Source: Bretschneidera sinensis
Taxonomy: Eukaryota; Streptophyta; Magnoliopsida; Brassicales; Akaniaceae
DNA: 64,000 nt
Assembly (NCBI GenBank): GCA_023935145.1
Contig: CM043705.1
Location: forward strand, 88,012,084-88,076,083
Direction of reading: 5' to 3'
Below the pieces are notes generated by a model. It made no database searches, was not told the DNA's origin, and saw only the letters and a program-made list of their open reading frames with translations. The position numbers were made by a program, and so were the translations under genes. Of the stretch, positions 37,293 to 50,494 are shown one piece after another (within the stretch, counting starts at the first letter, position 1; each line of letters begins with the position of its first letter).

Positions 37293-38801
37293 GTATGCAT
37301 TCATATTCTTGCTTATGTTATTCAATACTTTCCATGTTCTAGACAATCTTGTAGTTGTCTTTCATTATTCCTAGCTGACAGCCTAACACGAGATCGTGTC
37401 CCCTCCTAACAGAAGTAATAACTTTAATGTGAGTACTTTAGTAATGGGACATCTTTACTACATCCAAATGAATGTTGTGTTCGTTAAGCAGTGGACATAT
37501 CTTATCGCGCATTCGTAATTGAGGGTAAATAATCGGCATTGGTCTTGTGGGTGGGTATGCCACGTATGTGCTTGGATCAGGCAGGCCATTGAATGATTGG
37601 TAACGTGTTCAATGCATCATGGACATGCATTTTCAAATAGGAATAATAAGGTATAGATTTTTTAGGTGAGCTAATCTTGGATTGAAGAATCATTATTTTC
37701 TACTCCAACTCAGGCTGCACAAGATAATTTTGGTAACATGTTGAATTCCTTGTCATAATTTTGAGCTAGGCTGTGCACGTAAACATTAGATCGTTAAGGC
37801 TAGGGTGTGGACTTGAACAGTAGATTCTTAAAACTAGGTGCAATCAAAATCTGAGTCTTGTTTGTATGATCAACTCCTTTAATATGTATCTTCCATAACG
37901 GATTTACTGATATTCTCGTAAATTTGATCAACATCATCAGAAGAACGAGAGTAAAGTCAGTCAAAATGTCATTTAGAAAGAAGGATCTATTTTGAGTTGT
38001 ATGTCTAAATCGTTGATTCAGCAAAAAGTATCTATTTGAGATAGTTGCACTTTTTATTTGTCTATATCATGGGAAAACCTATCTTTGAATAAGACTAACT
38101 TGTTATCATAGTGTTATTGAATGTCCAAATGGGTATAGAGTTTATTGTTTGTAAAAGATATCGCATAGTAGTTTGTAATGGCATTTCAGAAGCTTTTGGG
38201 GAAACAATAAATCTATTGTTCTAGAGAGGTGAGATTGTAAATATAGATATTATCAATGGGTGATGGTAGGTCATTTAATTGATATATTCCTCTACCTACA
38301 AAAACGGTGTGAAGCTGGGTCTACTAGTATACATTTAAAATGCAGTGGTTACATCTGAGATGCATCGTTAGGTCCGAAGTGTATGAGTAGGGCCAGGTAG
38401 CAGATTGAGGCATCGACTGTTATGCATCGTTAGGTCCGAATTGTTATGCTCAGTTTCTCCTCTTCTCCAACGTGATCTGTTTGGTTTGTTTTCTTCTTTG
38501 GCGTTAATATTCCCGAAGTAGTTCCGCCTACAGTCGTCTAGGCCAAGTCACATAGTTCTGCCACTGCTGGGTTTGTCAGCTGAGTAAAGGAGACAATTTT
38601 TGTTGGTTGTGTTGAAGAAGATCCGTTTTGTTTTGGAGTTAAATGCTCCAACCCGGATCCGAACTTTGGCCCATATCCCATTTTGGTGCTCCATTTGTTT
38701 CTTAACTAGGATCCGGTCAATCCGACCAGGACATGATTTTGTGTTTTGTAAGAAGACCCGACTTGTTTCGTAGATCCGACCCAATTTCTTGTGCTTGGAT
38801 T

Positions 38802-38851
<50 letters not shown>

Positions 38852-39354
38852 TTTAGGGTTTGGAGCATAGATACCAAGATCGCTAAATCTTTTTAGGAAC
38901 CACATTTTGGATCGCGACCCAATTCGTGGTGCATTCGCAATCCGGATCGGAGCAAGTAATGATCTCAAGTTTCTAACAAAAACAAAAAGATAATACGCAA
39001 TAGAAAATAGAACATAATGAAAAGAGGAAGTCGTCACATACAGAAGAGAGAAAGCTACCACATTCGAGGAGAGAGAAAGTCACGAATTTCAAGGAGAAAG
39101 AAAGCCACAGCGAGTCTAAGAGAGAGAACTTGTCGAAAAACGAGAAAAGTGGTTGATGGTGAGGGGAGAGGACGTCGTCTCTAGTGAGGAAACATCGTCT
39201 CTGGTTGGGAAGTTAAAAACATGATTTCGGGGAGAGAGAAGATACCGAGGAGATGGGTGGGTGGGTTTTGGGAAAATCAATTTTTTTATTTATCTTTTTG
39301 TTTCTTAAGTTTATTTGTTTGTTTCTGGCTATATTGTTGCTGCTTGGGTTTATG
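37293..39354. other. intron-like stretch of the ARID relic
   Basis: This should hold the missing ARID core exon, but I could not find it. The phrase ATGCATCGTTAGGTCCGAA occurs twice (near 38359 and 38420). The rest is unassigned. Confidence 0.45.
38804..38843. repeat. (AT)n microsatellite
   Basis: About 40 bases of uninterrupted AT dinucleotides, followed by TATGTATATA. Confidence 0.9.
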
Positions 39355-40583
39355 TAGGGGTGGCAATGGGCCGGTACAGTCCGAAACAAATTTGGCATGA
39401 CCCAGCACGACCCACACTTCCACGGGTCGTGCCGTGTTTGGCATGGTACTATTCCTCGTGCCGTGTTGGGCCTAGCTTTTGAGGCCCACGACACATTATG
39501 AAGAAAAGGCACGACTCGGCACAAGGCATGACCATAACATTTAATAAATTCAAAATTATATACAATTTTATACCACTAGAATAATGAGTCAAGAAGAATA
39601 AGATGATGATAAATTTGATATTTTAGGTTGGTAGAAAAAAAAAACGAAAATTATTACCCTATTCTTTTTTTTTTTGGATAACGGACTATTACGACCGCCC
39701 CCACAATCCTTGTCCATTCTTAACATAATGGCACATGATCTGCTAATTCATAAATTAAGCAGGTTTACCTAAAATCATGCATTAATATAAATTAAATCAA
39801 ACCTATACAAATATTTAAACACAAAAAAGTGTCTTTTGTGATTTTTTAATTTAAATATTGAAGTTATAATTGCTTGATTTTTGCGTAATAGCATTTGATT
39901 CAATGAATTAAAACACTAAGAGAAAATCGTATAATATTCTTCTTTTTAATCCACTGAATGAAACTTAGTTACATAGCTTGGTTAGGCAGCTCATCATTCA
40001 ACTTCTAAAGCCTTTTGTCTAGGAATTGTATAAGTTTACTTTTTTATTTAAATTTCAAAAAAGTCATAAAAATTGTTTTTTTTAATTATCGATAATATTT
40101 TATGTCTTTCTAATTTTTAAATTTTCTAAGTTGTTTTTTATATTTCAGCAATTTGTAAGTCATTTCATCCTTTTTCTTTATTTTATATATTGTTTTTGTA
40201 AGTTATTTATTTATAAGATTTTTTAAAGTTGTAGTTTTTAAGTTATTTGTTTATGTTGTTGTTTTTGTTCAATTTCTAAGTTATTTGTAATATTTAACTT
40301 CATCAATAAAATTATTGTTTTTCTATACAATTATAAGCATTCAATTCAATATTTATATATTTTTTTTACTATTTTCAACAAAAAAAATCAATATATATCT
40401 ATGAGACCCATGAGTCGGCTCGACATGGCGCAGTAGCCATGCAGGCCTTGGGCTATGTTGGGCCGAGGTTTTAAAATGCACAGCACGACACGACACGAAA
40501 AAGAGGAAGGCACGGCACGAAAGCACGATGGATCACCTTATGTGAGTCGTGGGCCGGCACGACACAGCCCACTGCCACCTCTA
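39355..40583. mobile_element. non-autonomous hAT element
   Basis: The left end TAGGGGTGGCAATGGGCC and the right end read in reverse complement, TAGAGGTGGCAGTGGGC, are terminal inverted repeats of the plant hAT type. The flanks GGTTTATG (39347-39354) and GGCTTATG (40584-40591) are an 8-bp target duplication with one mismatch. Subterminal regions repeat GGCACGAC/GTCGTGCC motifs. The AT-rich interior has no transposase, so the element would depend on another copy. Confidence 0.85.
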
Positions 40584-41636
40584 GGCTTATGTTAGTGTTT
40601 GCTCCTTTGGGTTTGAGGACCAATGTTTTATTTCCTCTCTTGTAAAAACTTGAAGTGAGGTTTTGGCTTATAGGTCAAAATCAGGCTTGATTACAAAGAC
40701 GAGCTCTATGAAGGAATTTACTTCTTATTATCCAGCTCAAGCAGATTTAGATGAAGATGGGCTCAGCCCTTTTGCATTAAAAAGAAAAGTTCTACACAAA
40801 TAAAACCATAAACCTTATAAATTTAAACCAACTACAATGTCTTCAACATTACTCAAATATTGTTTATTTTGAGATATATATACATATATGACATCCCGAA
40901 TTAAGGTATTTTAGCCTACTGTAATCTCAAATAGCAACTTAACTAAGCTTACCCTCTCGTACTGTTTACCGAGAAAAATCTTCTACCTTGAAGTGTTGAA
41001 GGTATTTATGTATTTTAACATTATTTTCTATGTATATGACTACTAGCTTTAAGGTTACTAACAAATTCAATCTCAACACTTCACTCTTTCTCTTCCTCCC
41101 TATCTGTAGTCAGCCCCCTTTATCATAAACATCAACAGTATCCATTGAACTTATCTCTCCCTCTCTCTCCCCTTCTCAGGACATGTACAACTGTCTCCTG
41201 GACATTCCTTATTTTTATAAGAAGGTAATGTTCCTTTACTTGGGACAAATTTTGTATAGATAGAAATTATCCCATCAACAATTGTCCATTTTTCTGTTTT
41301 GGCAACCCTTGGTTCTGCAAGACTTAGATGATAGTGATGATGGTGATTAATACTCTTTCGGAATGGCCCGAATGGGAAGTGTTGTCTGGGAATTATAATA
41401 TAGTCAATAGTTAAAATACAGTTAGAACCTGTTCATCACATTTGGTGGAAGGTGGCTAAGTTACGTTGTTTCTATTCATTTGCTTGAAACACTCTTAAGA
41501 CGGGGAACTGCTTTTCTTACAAAAGAGCTTTATGATGTACCAGCTATTTTCCAGTCACCATATCAATTGCTATCATTATTATTAGTATGCACGATTTATT
41601 AGTCTCCTTTTTCCTTCCTTACCTTCTTAAGTGCAG
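40584..41636. other. intron-like stretch between hAT and the next ARID exon
   Basis: The only notable content is a pyrimidine-rich tract (41080-41180) and the splice acceptor before 41637. No other gene or element was recognised. Confidence 0.45.
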
Positions 41637-44600
41637 GCACTTCTGGAATACGAAAAGCATAGAGGCAAATGGTGAGCTTCACCTTCGTGGTTCATCCCTT
41701 CTAGGTCTGCAAGTGTTGAGAAGGAGTTTGAACTTTGATTTTTTATATATATTTTAGTTTTGTGATTGCAATTTGGATTATGTTTTATTCCAGAATGTTA
41801 TATAATGTAGGAAAGTTTTGAGGGCTGGGGAACATGTGTAAGGTTCATTCCTATGTTCGTGACGAGAAATAGATGCTTAACATGTTGGGTAGGACTTAGA
41901 ATTGAAGAGTATGTGTACATGCATGATTAGTGGGTTCAGATACCCGATAGGTTGAACAGTTTAGATAGGAATTGAGATTTTTAATTAGAGGGCTTATGTT
42001 GTTAGTTATGAGAACAAAAAAGATGGGTTGATATTTAAACCGATTAAATCACATAGTTTAAAGTGGTTCAGTTTAAAGTGGTTCAAGATACAACAAAACC
42101 AAAGTATTCTTGAAGGTAAAGGGTGAGCTTTTACTTGAATAGAAAATATTGGTTTTGTCCTGCCTAAATAGAAATTTATAATATGCATGGAATCATGAAG
42201 CAAAGGAGGGATGAACAGGAAGTCAGACTCTTAAAATAAATAAATAAAAAATCTATAATTTCTTACTGCGAGGAAAAGGATAAAGCAATTTTTTCTTTCC
42301 TTTTTCCATTTTTTTTGGGTTTGGGAGGGGGGGATTTCAAGGAGCACATTCCTTTGGGAGTTAGCTACTTCATGGCAAGCAATGGTGTTTAGCTTGAGGA
42401 GATGCACCGTTGTCAAATTTTTTGCTTTGGAGTTTCTTTTGTGTTTAATATTTAAAAAATATAAGATCTATTAAAGCATATGGAAAAGGACATTTCTTCT
42501 TAAAAAGAATTGTTGAGCATGAACAGTTGCGTACTTGAGTAGAGAGATCTTGGTGTATTAGTAATCCTTGAAATGAAAGGAAATGTGAAGGAATTAATGG
42601 GATCTCGTTGATGATTCATTTCTTATTATTTAATTTTTCAACCATTGGGAAAGGGAAGAACAGCATACTGCAAGAGCATATCAACTCGTAGACACAAATT
42701 CATTACAAGGTAAATGATATCTGCCAGCACTTTATTTCATACAAACACCGCAATATATAAACCGTCGGCACAAGAAGCATCACAATATTCAAAGAACATA
42801 TAACGGCGCTTCAAAGTACCGTTATATGTGAATCTATTGCATATTAATATATTGCGGCGCTTATATGAAATGAATTTCTGCGTATTGCAGCGCTTAAATA
42901 CTCAAAACTCATTTCATATTCCAGCGCTTTAAAGCACCGGAATATGCTTATAGATTTCACTTAATATCATCGTTCATCCTTACCGCGTGTTTTTCCCCAA
43001 AAATTAGGTTTGCACGCCCTTAGCATCGTTCGCTCATAGATTTGTAGCTTGTTATTTCCTCAAGTTTTCTTTATCTCTTCTCTAATCAAAAGATATTTCC
43101 ATAAGAATCAGCAAGTAATTAAGGTGAGTTACTCTTTATCTCTTCTCTAATCACGTTTATGGGTTCTTGCAATCGAGTCTGACTCGTTGTATTCAACGGC
43201 TCTGATCTTTGTTTCAGGTATGACTTTCGTGTTTTTTGATCTCTTTCTCTGTTACGGTACTCAGGTATTTTTGTTTTAATTCAACTGGTATTGGTACTGT
43301 GTTTTGCTTCTTTTTTTCGTTTCCTCCCCCCCACCCCCATCTTTTCTGTTCTGCTCCGTTCTGTTTCTCATTTTCTTCTTTTTGGTATTTTCCATTTTGG
43401 TATTCTTTGAAGTTTTTTGGTTTTTCATTTATGAAAGCAAGGACTAATTTTGTGGCGGTGGTTTACAAGTTTATATGATTGTACCAAGAAAAAAGAAATG
43501 TAGAAAGGTTTTTATCATTCTGCATCAGTTCTTTATTTTCCTCTCAAAAATTAAAGTTAATACTTTTTTTCTTGATTTTTTCTTCTCCTTTCTGTTTTCC
43601 TTTGCTTAGTTTATAGGTAACGGTCGGTAATTGCTTTACTTATGATGAAAATAGAACTTGTATCTTCTCAAAATTTATGCAGTTTCTAATCACTCTAATT
43701 TATAAGCTATGACAGCTTTTTATGATGAATAAAACAAGATGTTTGAACGAGAATATAATTCTTTAAGTAGCGAGGACCAAAGCTGCTTATGATGATAATA
43801 ATTTAGCTATTTCACCAATCAAGAAAAAAAAAAGGTAATATTTTAGCCAATTTGAAAGGGCTAATATCATTTTCTTGAAAAAAATGTTTTTTTTTTCATA
43901 TGGGTGTCAGTTTTTCCTTGCATAAATTAGATGAAAACCTGTGATTTGGGGTCCCACTGCATACAGTCTGTCTACACAGTATGAATTCCAAAATAGAGCT
44001 GCAAAGGAAGTAAAAAAAAATGAGATGTGTTCTAAACAAAAAGGTTATAGCTCATTTGTTATTGTGCCCTGGACATTTTTTATTCATACAAGTCTATGAT
44101 TTTCTTTCCTTCTTAGAGTCTTTTTCATTACAACTAAAACTTGTGGTTTAGGACGTTAGCTCAAGCTTAAAGCTGTTAACTCCACGTGTGGTTTAGCCTG
44201 ATTTCTTATCAAACCCTGAGTTTAGATCAGAGGAATTAAAGCATTTTTGTAATATAGTTGAGGCATCACATTGGTTAATTTCTAACTGATGTAAGAATGA
44301 TAATCTATAATCATTAGAACTTTAGTGCATAATAGATTTTCTTCCCTTCTTTCCTTTGGATTGCTTGTGGGCTTTATTTGAAGATAAACAGTAAATGGGT
44401 TTCAGCACCAAAGAAGCTATGGTTGTAGATGCAAATGCATTAACAGTTCTGTAGCAATGTGCAAGTATTACTATGGTATGTCAAATTATATGAGATATGA
44501 GCATGAAGCCACTCAAAACTCACTGTTGGTCTGTGTTTCTTCCTTGGCATGCTTTTGATAATTTGTTTTATGTAAACATGTAAGCAACTCCACCTCAATG

Positions 44601-45802
44601 TATATGTACATTTAGATCATAGAGTGAATTATACATATGAACATTAGTGTTAATGTGTTAGTCTACTCATCCAGAAGCTGTTGTATAGCTTCGAAGAAGA
44701 AGATACTTACAATGTGGAGGATCTGTTTATTTTGTTGATGAGTCTAGTCATGTCCTATTACATTCTTAAAAAGTCACATTTTACTATGAACTTTTCACAG
44801 GAAAATTACAGATAGATAAGTGGTACTGATTTGCTATACATATTACTCAAGGTAAGACTTATTGGAGCTCTGAACGCTGGATGATGTGCAACAATTTCAG
44901 ACATTCAGCAACCTTAACGATTAGAATGTTAGTCCTAGTAAATACTGTTGATATGATTAGGTAGATTAAGAGCAAAGCGTTGTATTTATCTTACCAAGGG
45001 ACCATATATCAGATTTATAGCCATAAGGTATATCTGCTAGGAGCTCAGAAGTGAATTGTTGATAGTGTATATGAAATATTTTGCATCTTTGTCCGAAGTG
45101 AATTCTTGACATGACATACGAGTTATCTGCATTAATGCCTTAATCTACCATTAAATTTGAACAATATTTGTGACTTTACCAAATGTTCATAATTTCAAAG
45201 AGAAATGTCAAGTGCTCTTCACTAGTATGATATGAAGAAAATATCAAGTGCTCTTCTTTTACAGATTGTCTACTTTACAGCATCGTCTATGTTTACCAGG
45301 TTAAAAAGGAGAAATTCTTACATGTTCTCGGACATAACGAGAAATACTTATGTCATGAGCATTTACCACCATTGATGAGATCTTGTTAATTGTAGCCTGT
45401 TTGATGATAATAATTTCCAGCTCCTTGCTTCTTTTCCAATGCGATATCGTAGTGAATAATATCTCTTCTCTCATTTTAGGTTTTGAATTCATCCTCACCG
45501 AAGTGCGTGAAGAAAGAATTCATCATCGGGCAGTCATAATTGAGTTCTACTGGTCTTGTAAACTTTTGCCTTGTTCAGAAGCAAGCAAAGACACAAAAGT
45601 TAGTATAAACAGAGTTGAGAACTCATGTAACTTGCAGGGAATTTAACATTGGCTTAACAAAGAAGACATTAGAATATAGGCACTGTATTAATTTTTACCA
45701 TTCTTGATCAATCAACATGTCATCTGTCAAACTGAACTCTCTTAGCTCTTCTTAAGTGTGATGTACTGATAAACTGTTCCTCTAGATATTACATAGCACT
45801 AA

Positions 45803-46080
45803 GGTTGTGATTGGTATCGAGAAAAAAGCAAGAGGAAGGAAAGAGGAGAATGGAAAAATAAAAAATATTAATATTTAGTAAAAATGAGAGGAAGTAAGAA
45901 AACGATAAAAAAAAATTAGCTTATCTTAGCTTTCACTCCCAAATCGTTCAAAATTATGAGGATTGTGATTTGTCCATGTGACCAAAAAAAAAAAAAATCA
46001 TCCCATTTTTCCATGTTTTCTCCAACCGTTTTTTTTTCATCTTCTTCTTCCACTCTCCTACTTTTCCTCTCTATCAATCT
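45803..46080. mobile_element. Tourist-like MITE nested in the CACTA element
   Basis: Left GGTTGTGATTGGTATCGAG and right CTCTCTATCAATCT are inverted ends flanked by TAA at 45800-45802 and 46081-46083. It belongs to the same family as the three copies in CESA7 and IF-3 introns. It inserted into the CACTA element, so it arrived later. Confidence 0.75.
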
Positions 46081-46659
46081 TAACTTAATTGACCCAGTGT
46101 CTGAGACACCAATTTTCAACTGACAAAATCACCACTCCCTTCCCACCCCATCACAAACCCATCTGATCCTCCTCCATAAACCCATCTCCCATCATCTGAT
46201 CCTCCTCCATAGCACAAGGGCTGGTGCTTCCTTTGTAAAATACCGTAATACATTGCACAATGAATTGAAAATTTAGGACTTCTCATTAATTTGGTAAATG
46301 TTATTAGCTTACATTTGGTGGAAGATTCACAGGTTGGTAAACTTTTAGAAGTGAATAATCAATAATCTGTTAAAGAAACTGTAAAATCTGCATACATATG
46401 TCATTTGCAACCTTTTGTTTTGCTAAGACCAAATGCCAAAATGAGCTTGAGTTTGTATTAAGTTGCCTAGAAAGATTTCTCTTTGTTTAAAAAGAAGTCA
46501 ATAGAATAAATAAATACTCACTTTCGATGGGACCAATTGTAATATATGGAATACTAACCTGTGATTATCAATTTGTGATTATGCCTTTTTTTGCCAAAAA
46601 TATATCAATTCTAACTTTCTTAAAATTGTTTTAGGAAAGTTTATTGGCGTCATCTAAAA

Positions 46660-47358
46660 ATGGATAAAAGTTGAATAGATAAACTGAGGTCGAGTAAAGT
46701 CTATATGGATGGTGTTGCAAACTTCATTACATTTCCGTGTCAGAAAGCTTGTGGTCGTGGTAGTATTGTATGTCCATGTAGGAAATGTGGTAATTGTTCT
46801 TCATTCGAACCAGAAGTTGTTCATGAGTATCTATTGTATAATGGGTTTAGTCTAGGTCCGCCGAGCGGGTTTTTCATGGGGAGAAAGTCTCTCGTATAGA
46901 CCACACTCACACTAGTTTACAACCCACTAGTGTTCCAGTTGGCTTCATGGGACGAGATGACGTGTTGGGTTTTCTCCGAGGTGCCTTCGAGGTTACTTGT
47001 GAAAACCCAAACAATGAATCATTAAGTTTAAGAATCGAAGTTGGATCTTCAAATGAGCATGGTGAAGAGCAACAGGCTCATGGTGTGTTTGAGTTCAATA
47101 ATTGTGGTGATCCTTCACACGTCGAACGTCCAGTTCGTTCTGCTATTGATGAGACGACTCAATATCGCAATTTGATGAAAGATTATGATAATGAACTTTA
47201 TCTAGGTTGTCAGAATTTCACAAAGTTAAGTTTTATGTTATATCTACTACACCTCAAATGTTTGAATGGGTGGTCTAGTAAATCTCTTACTATGTTGCTT
47301 GAGTTTATCAACATGGAATTTCCGATGTGTGCTCCATTGCCATCAAATTATTTGTGAG
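46660..47358 (+). pseudogene. TNP2-type transposase N-terminus, truncated and broken
   Basis: ATG at 46660 opens MDKS and is followed by TGA at 46672-46674, where the family has a tryptophan. The frame then continues SSKVYMDGVANFITF, VCPCRKCGN and VVHEYLLYNGF, the Transpos_assoc domain of CACTA TNP2 proteins. Near 46865 the match changes frame and goes on as HGEKVSRIDHTHTS. From 46947 it reads ELYLGCQNFTKLSFMLYLLH, LKCLNGWSSKSLTMLLEF and ends PLPSNYL. The following catalytic domain is missing. Confidence 0.75.
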
Positions 47359-47439
47359 TTGATTTGATTCATTCATCCAATCTTTCATTTTAGATGTAGT
47401 GTATTGAGTCACTGTTTGAACTTTTTTCATAAATGGTAG

Positions 47440-49242
47440 GAGATAAAACATGGAAATAAGCCCGAGCGTGTAGAGTTTTTTGCTGAAACTCATAAACATA
47501 AGGATAGAACTTTTATTGATGAAGCATCACGACAATTTGTGGTAAGTTCACTTACGTATATGATGGTTTGATGTATGATAGTTAAGAATAGTACTTAACT
47601 TACTCTTATCATGGTTGGTACTATATTTCGGTCTTTTATGCTTTAATGTAAGCTATAGCTTCCAATCCAATATTCTATTGTTGAGATGCCATATGAATCA
47701 TACAATGGATTGAATGTCCTGTTTTATAGCTTTTCAGTTTTCACCATTTTTTCCTATCAATCATATGGATCATTAAAGAATACAAAATAGTTATAGTTCA
47801 CATGATCTGTGAAGTAAATAAGAACTAATGGCATTTAGCTGCTATTTTCTTATAATTTAGTTGTCTGAATTTAAACAGGCTTAGTGATATGATAGGTCTG
47901 TTTTGAGGTCTGATTGAGACAGGGCTAGCAATTAAATAAGTTGCGGGTGATGGGGGCGTTAATGACACCGGCTTCATTGGTGTATTAAGTTGGGTGGACC
48001 ATTCTTTTTTCTAAGCAAGAATGTGTATCAGTGTGTGTGCAGCTCCACTGACAAAATCAAGAGCTACATAGTAACAACTAAATCCAAATGTAACGTTATA
48101 TATTTCAATTCTAATTTAATTTCTGATCGTGAATTTCTGGAATGCTATTGATGTTTTCACATCCTAGGACAACATTAATTGGTTTATTTTCTAGTAATAT
48201 TGATAGTTATTGGTGTATATTTGTTTGTATCTATGGCATAATCTTTGTTAGTTAATGTTAAGGTAGAATAGGTTTCTTATGTTCTGAAATTGCTTGTTAG
48301 CAAGTGGTTTGGTTGCTTTTTTGTTACATTTACTTTGAAGATAACCCTCACATAGGCTTGGATGGATCAAGAACTTCATTTAAGGAGGTTCTTCATCAAT
48401 GACTTGGATTGAGTTGGTGTTATTTTGGTAATCATATAGGAGATGGCAAAATGTAGGTTGGTGTTATTTTTGGACATGGTGTTTGATTAAAATATAACTT
48501 GGATATGCTTGTGTAATTTGAAAGTTTGGTAAGTTTAGTAAGAAACAAGAGATGGGGGACTTGTTAGTTTGATACCAAACAATGGATTTCTATTTGGTCC
48601 TTGGGCTGTTTTCAATTATGTTTTTCTTTTCTTCAGTAAATTGACTTGAGTTCTGTTTATCTATATGTTCTGGTTCATATGTATGGGATATTTTGTTTGG
48701 ACTATATTTTTTTTTTCATTTGCATGAGGTTTTATGGAAATATAGGGGAAATTATGCCCCTTTTTTTATAAAATCTTATAAGCAACTTGTCTTTTATGTA
48801 ACTTTCGCTGCATAATCTTTGGGGGAGTTTAATCTTTATTGTTTCATAATTGTAGGTGACAGCTGAAGCTCGTGTGACCGAACTTGTTGCAGCTTCAGGA
48901 TCTTCTGATGCTAGCAATAATTTACAAATACAAAATGAAGCCTTCACCAAGCTTATGGATGAAGAGAGTTCTGGTCGTGTCCGAGTTCAAGGGTTTGGAA
49001 TTACACCCTCAGCCGTGTATGAACTTTCAGCTCAAATTAGGAATGATATGGGATACAATGGGGTTTATGCTGAAAAGATAAATAGTTTGAAAGCACAAAT
49101 AGAAGAAAACAATCAAAAGCATGAGCACCAGATTCAAGAAATAACAGCGAAGTACGATGATCAAATGAAAAATATGCAATCTCAAGCTGATGAGCTGAAG
49201 TCTTTACTACAACAGCTGGTTAATAGAGAACCTCATAATTGA
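47440..49242 (+). CDS. plant transposase Ptta/En/Spm-type (TNPA-like) C-terminal exons
   Basis: Exon 47440-47541 reads EIKHGNKPERVEFFAETHKH and DRTFIDEASRQFV. Exon 48856-49242 starts VTAEARVTELVAASGSS, continues SGRVRVQGFGITPSAVYEL and ends in a coiled-coil stretch (IEENNQKHEHQIQEI) before the stop. Splice sites and phase are intact. The order, with a THxxKD-like motif, an acidic S-rich spacer, then GRVRG(F/L)G and a coiled coil, matches the second protein of plant CACTA elements, thought to bind the subterminal repeats. I see no upstream exons, so it may be a remnant. Confidence 0.6.
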
Positions 49243-49489
49243 TTTCAAATGTAGTGGTAAAATAATTTTCCAGACTACATTCCATTACATTGTTTTGTAT
49301 GAATTTATATGTTGACTATGATTGTTTTTTTGTGTAAATGAGATGACTTTTGTATTGATATTTGAATTTTTATAGATTTGATAGTACATTTTATATATTG
49401 AAGAACATGAGTATTCATGTTGATATTAAACCCAAAATAATGTAAAAATACAAGGCAGGTGTATATTGGTGATTTAACCTATTATATTG

Positions 49490-49760
49490 TGGCACTTAAA
49501 AGTGCATATTGCGGTGCTTAAAAGTGCATATTGTGGTGCTTAAAAGTGCTGCAATATGTATAATTGTCCGTTATATTTCGGTGCTTGTAAGCGTCAAAAT
49601 ATAGCAGTGCTTAGAAGCATCGGAAAAAAATACATATTTTGACGCTTTCTTTAAGCACCGATACTGGCACTTCGACATAACACATACCGACGCTTTACTA
49701 GCGTTTATGCAAGCACTGGTATTGCATATTGCGGCACTTTAAAGCATCAAAATATACTAA
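49490..49760. repeat. CACTA right subterminal repeat array
   Basis: At least ten direct and inverted copies of a roughly 10-12 base motif, typified by GCGGTGCTTAAAAG and TTAAGCACCG, precede the right terminus. Matching motifs lie near the left terminus at 42740-42960. Confidence 0.8.
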
Positions 49761-50494
49761 AAAAAGCACCGGCGTTAGCCTTTATCTTGTAGTGATTTAA
49801 TGTAAACACACTGCGGGGTAGTTGAATCATTTGTCTCCTAGTTTTTTTCTTTTTATCTTTTCATTTGGTAGTTGGCTTTCTCTCTATAAATTCATGATTT
49901 ATCTGTTTAGGTAAGTGTCGATCAACCTACGGGATCAGGCAAGGCACGCAGAGATACTACAGCTTGTGCTATGCAGGGTTTCCATAAGTACCCTTTAGAT
50001 ATCTTTAAGTGACAATCTTTATGGGACAAAAAGATTAATATTCAATGCAGTACAACAAATGCTTCGTCTTTTTCCTTGTTTAGGAGTGTAAAATACATCT
50101 CAAAAGCCGTTGGTACATCTCCAATTAATGAAGATCTTTCATGCCAACCGGTACTGAAGACCAACATTCAATCTCATTTTGTGCTTTGTCTTATTGAGTT
50201 AGGTTTGCAGAAACATAAGACACCAAACAAATTTGAGCTTCCTGAGGGAAACCCGCATCGACTGAAGCAGGTAAACAGTTAAGGTTGCTTATCATTTCTC
50301 TGTAAATTGATTCTTTAACCTTTTTTTTGCTTTTGCTGCGCTTCATCTTTATTTAAATTTTATATGATTTACGTGGTTGTTAAGTCTTCTGCAACATAGA
50401 GTCAAGTGAATCACATCTTATTCGTTCATCCCATGGAAACCGCTGTATAATCATTTCTTGGATGTCTTTATATGTTTGTCACATTTAATGCGAG

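Larger units (their letters stand above)
42701..49794 (+). mobile_element. CACTA (En/Spm-type) transposon, degraded
   Basis: The right end read in reverse complement is CACTACAAGATAAAGGCTAA. The left end is CATTACAAGGTAAATGATAT, so the first five bases have drifted from CACTA to CATTA. The 3-bp flanks are ATT at 42698-42700 and ATT at 49795-49797, as expected for the superfamily. Both subterminal zones (about 42740-42960 and 49490-49760) hold many short motifs of the GCGGCGCTTAAAAG/AAGCACCG kind, the usual transposase-binding arrays. Inside are a broken TNP2-type N-terminus and exons of a plant Ptta/En/Spm-type protein. The catalytic TNP2 core is absent. The element lies in an intron of the ARID relic. 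Confidence 0.88.

Noticed and set aside
38548..39061. Two overlapping minus-strand frames of about 110 residues
   Set aside because: Both run through the (AT)n microsatellite, which gives an IYIYIY stretch. There is no family match and no splice context.
39213..39524. Minus-strand frame of 103 residues at the hAT left end
   Set aside because: It crosses the transposon border, so it cannot be an ancestral gene, and its sequence resembles no protein.
49490..49760. CRISPR-like array of short repeats
   Set aside because: The repeats are short, irregular, in both orientations, and lie at the end of a CACTA element. They are subterminal transposase-binding motifs in a eukaryotic genome.
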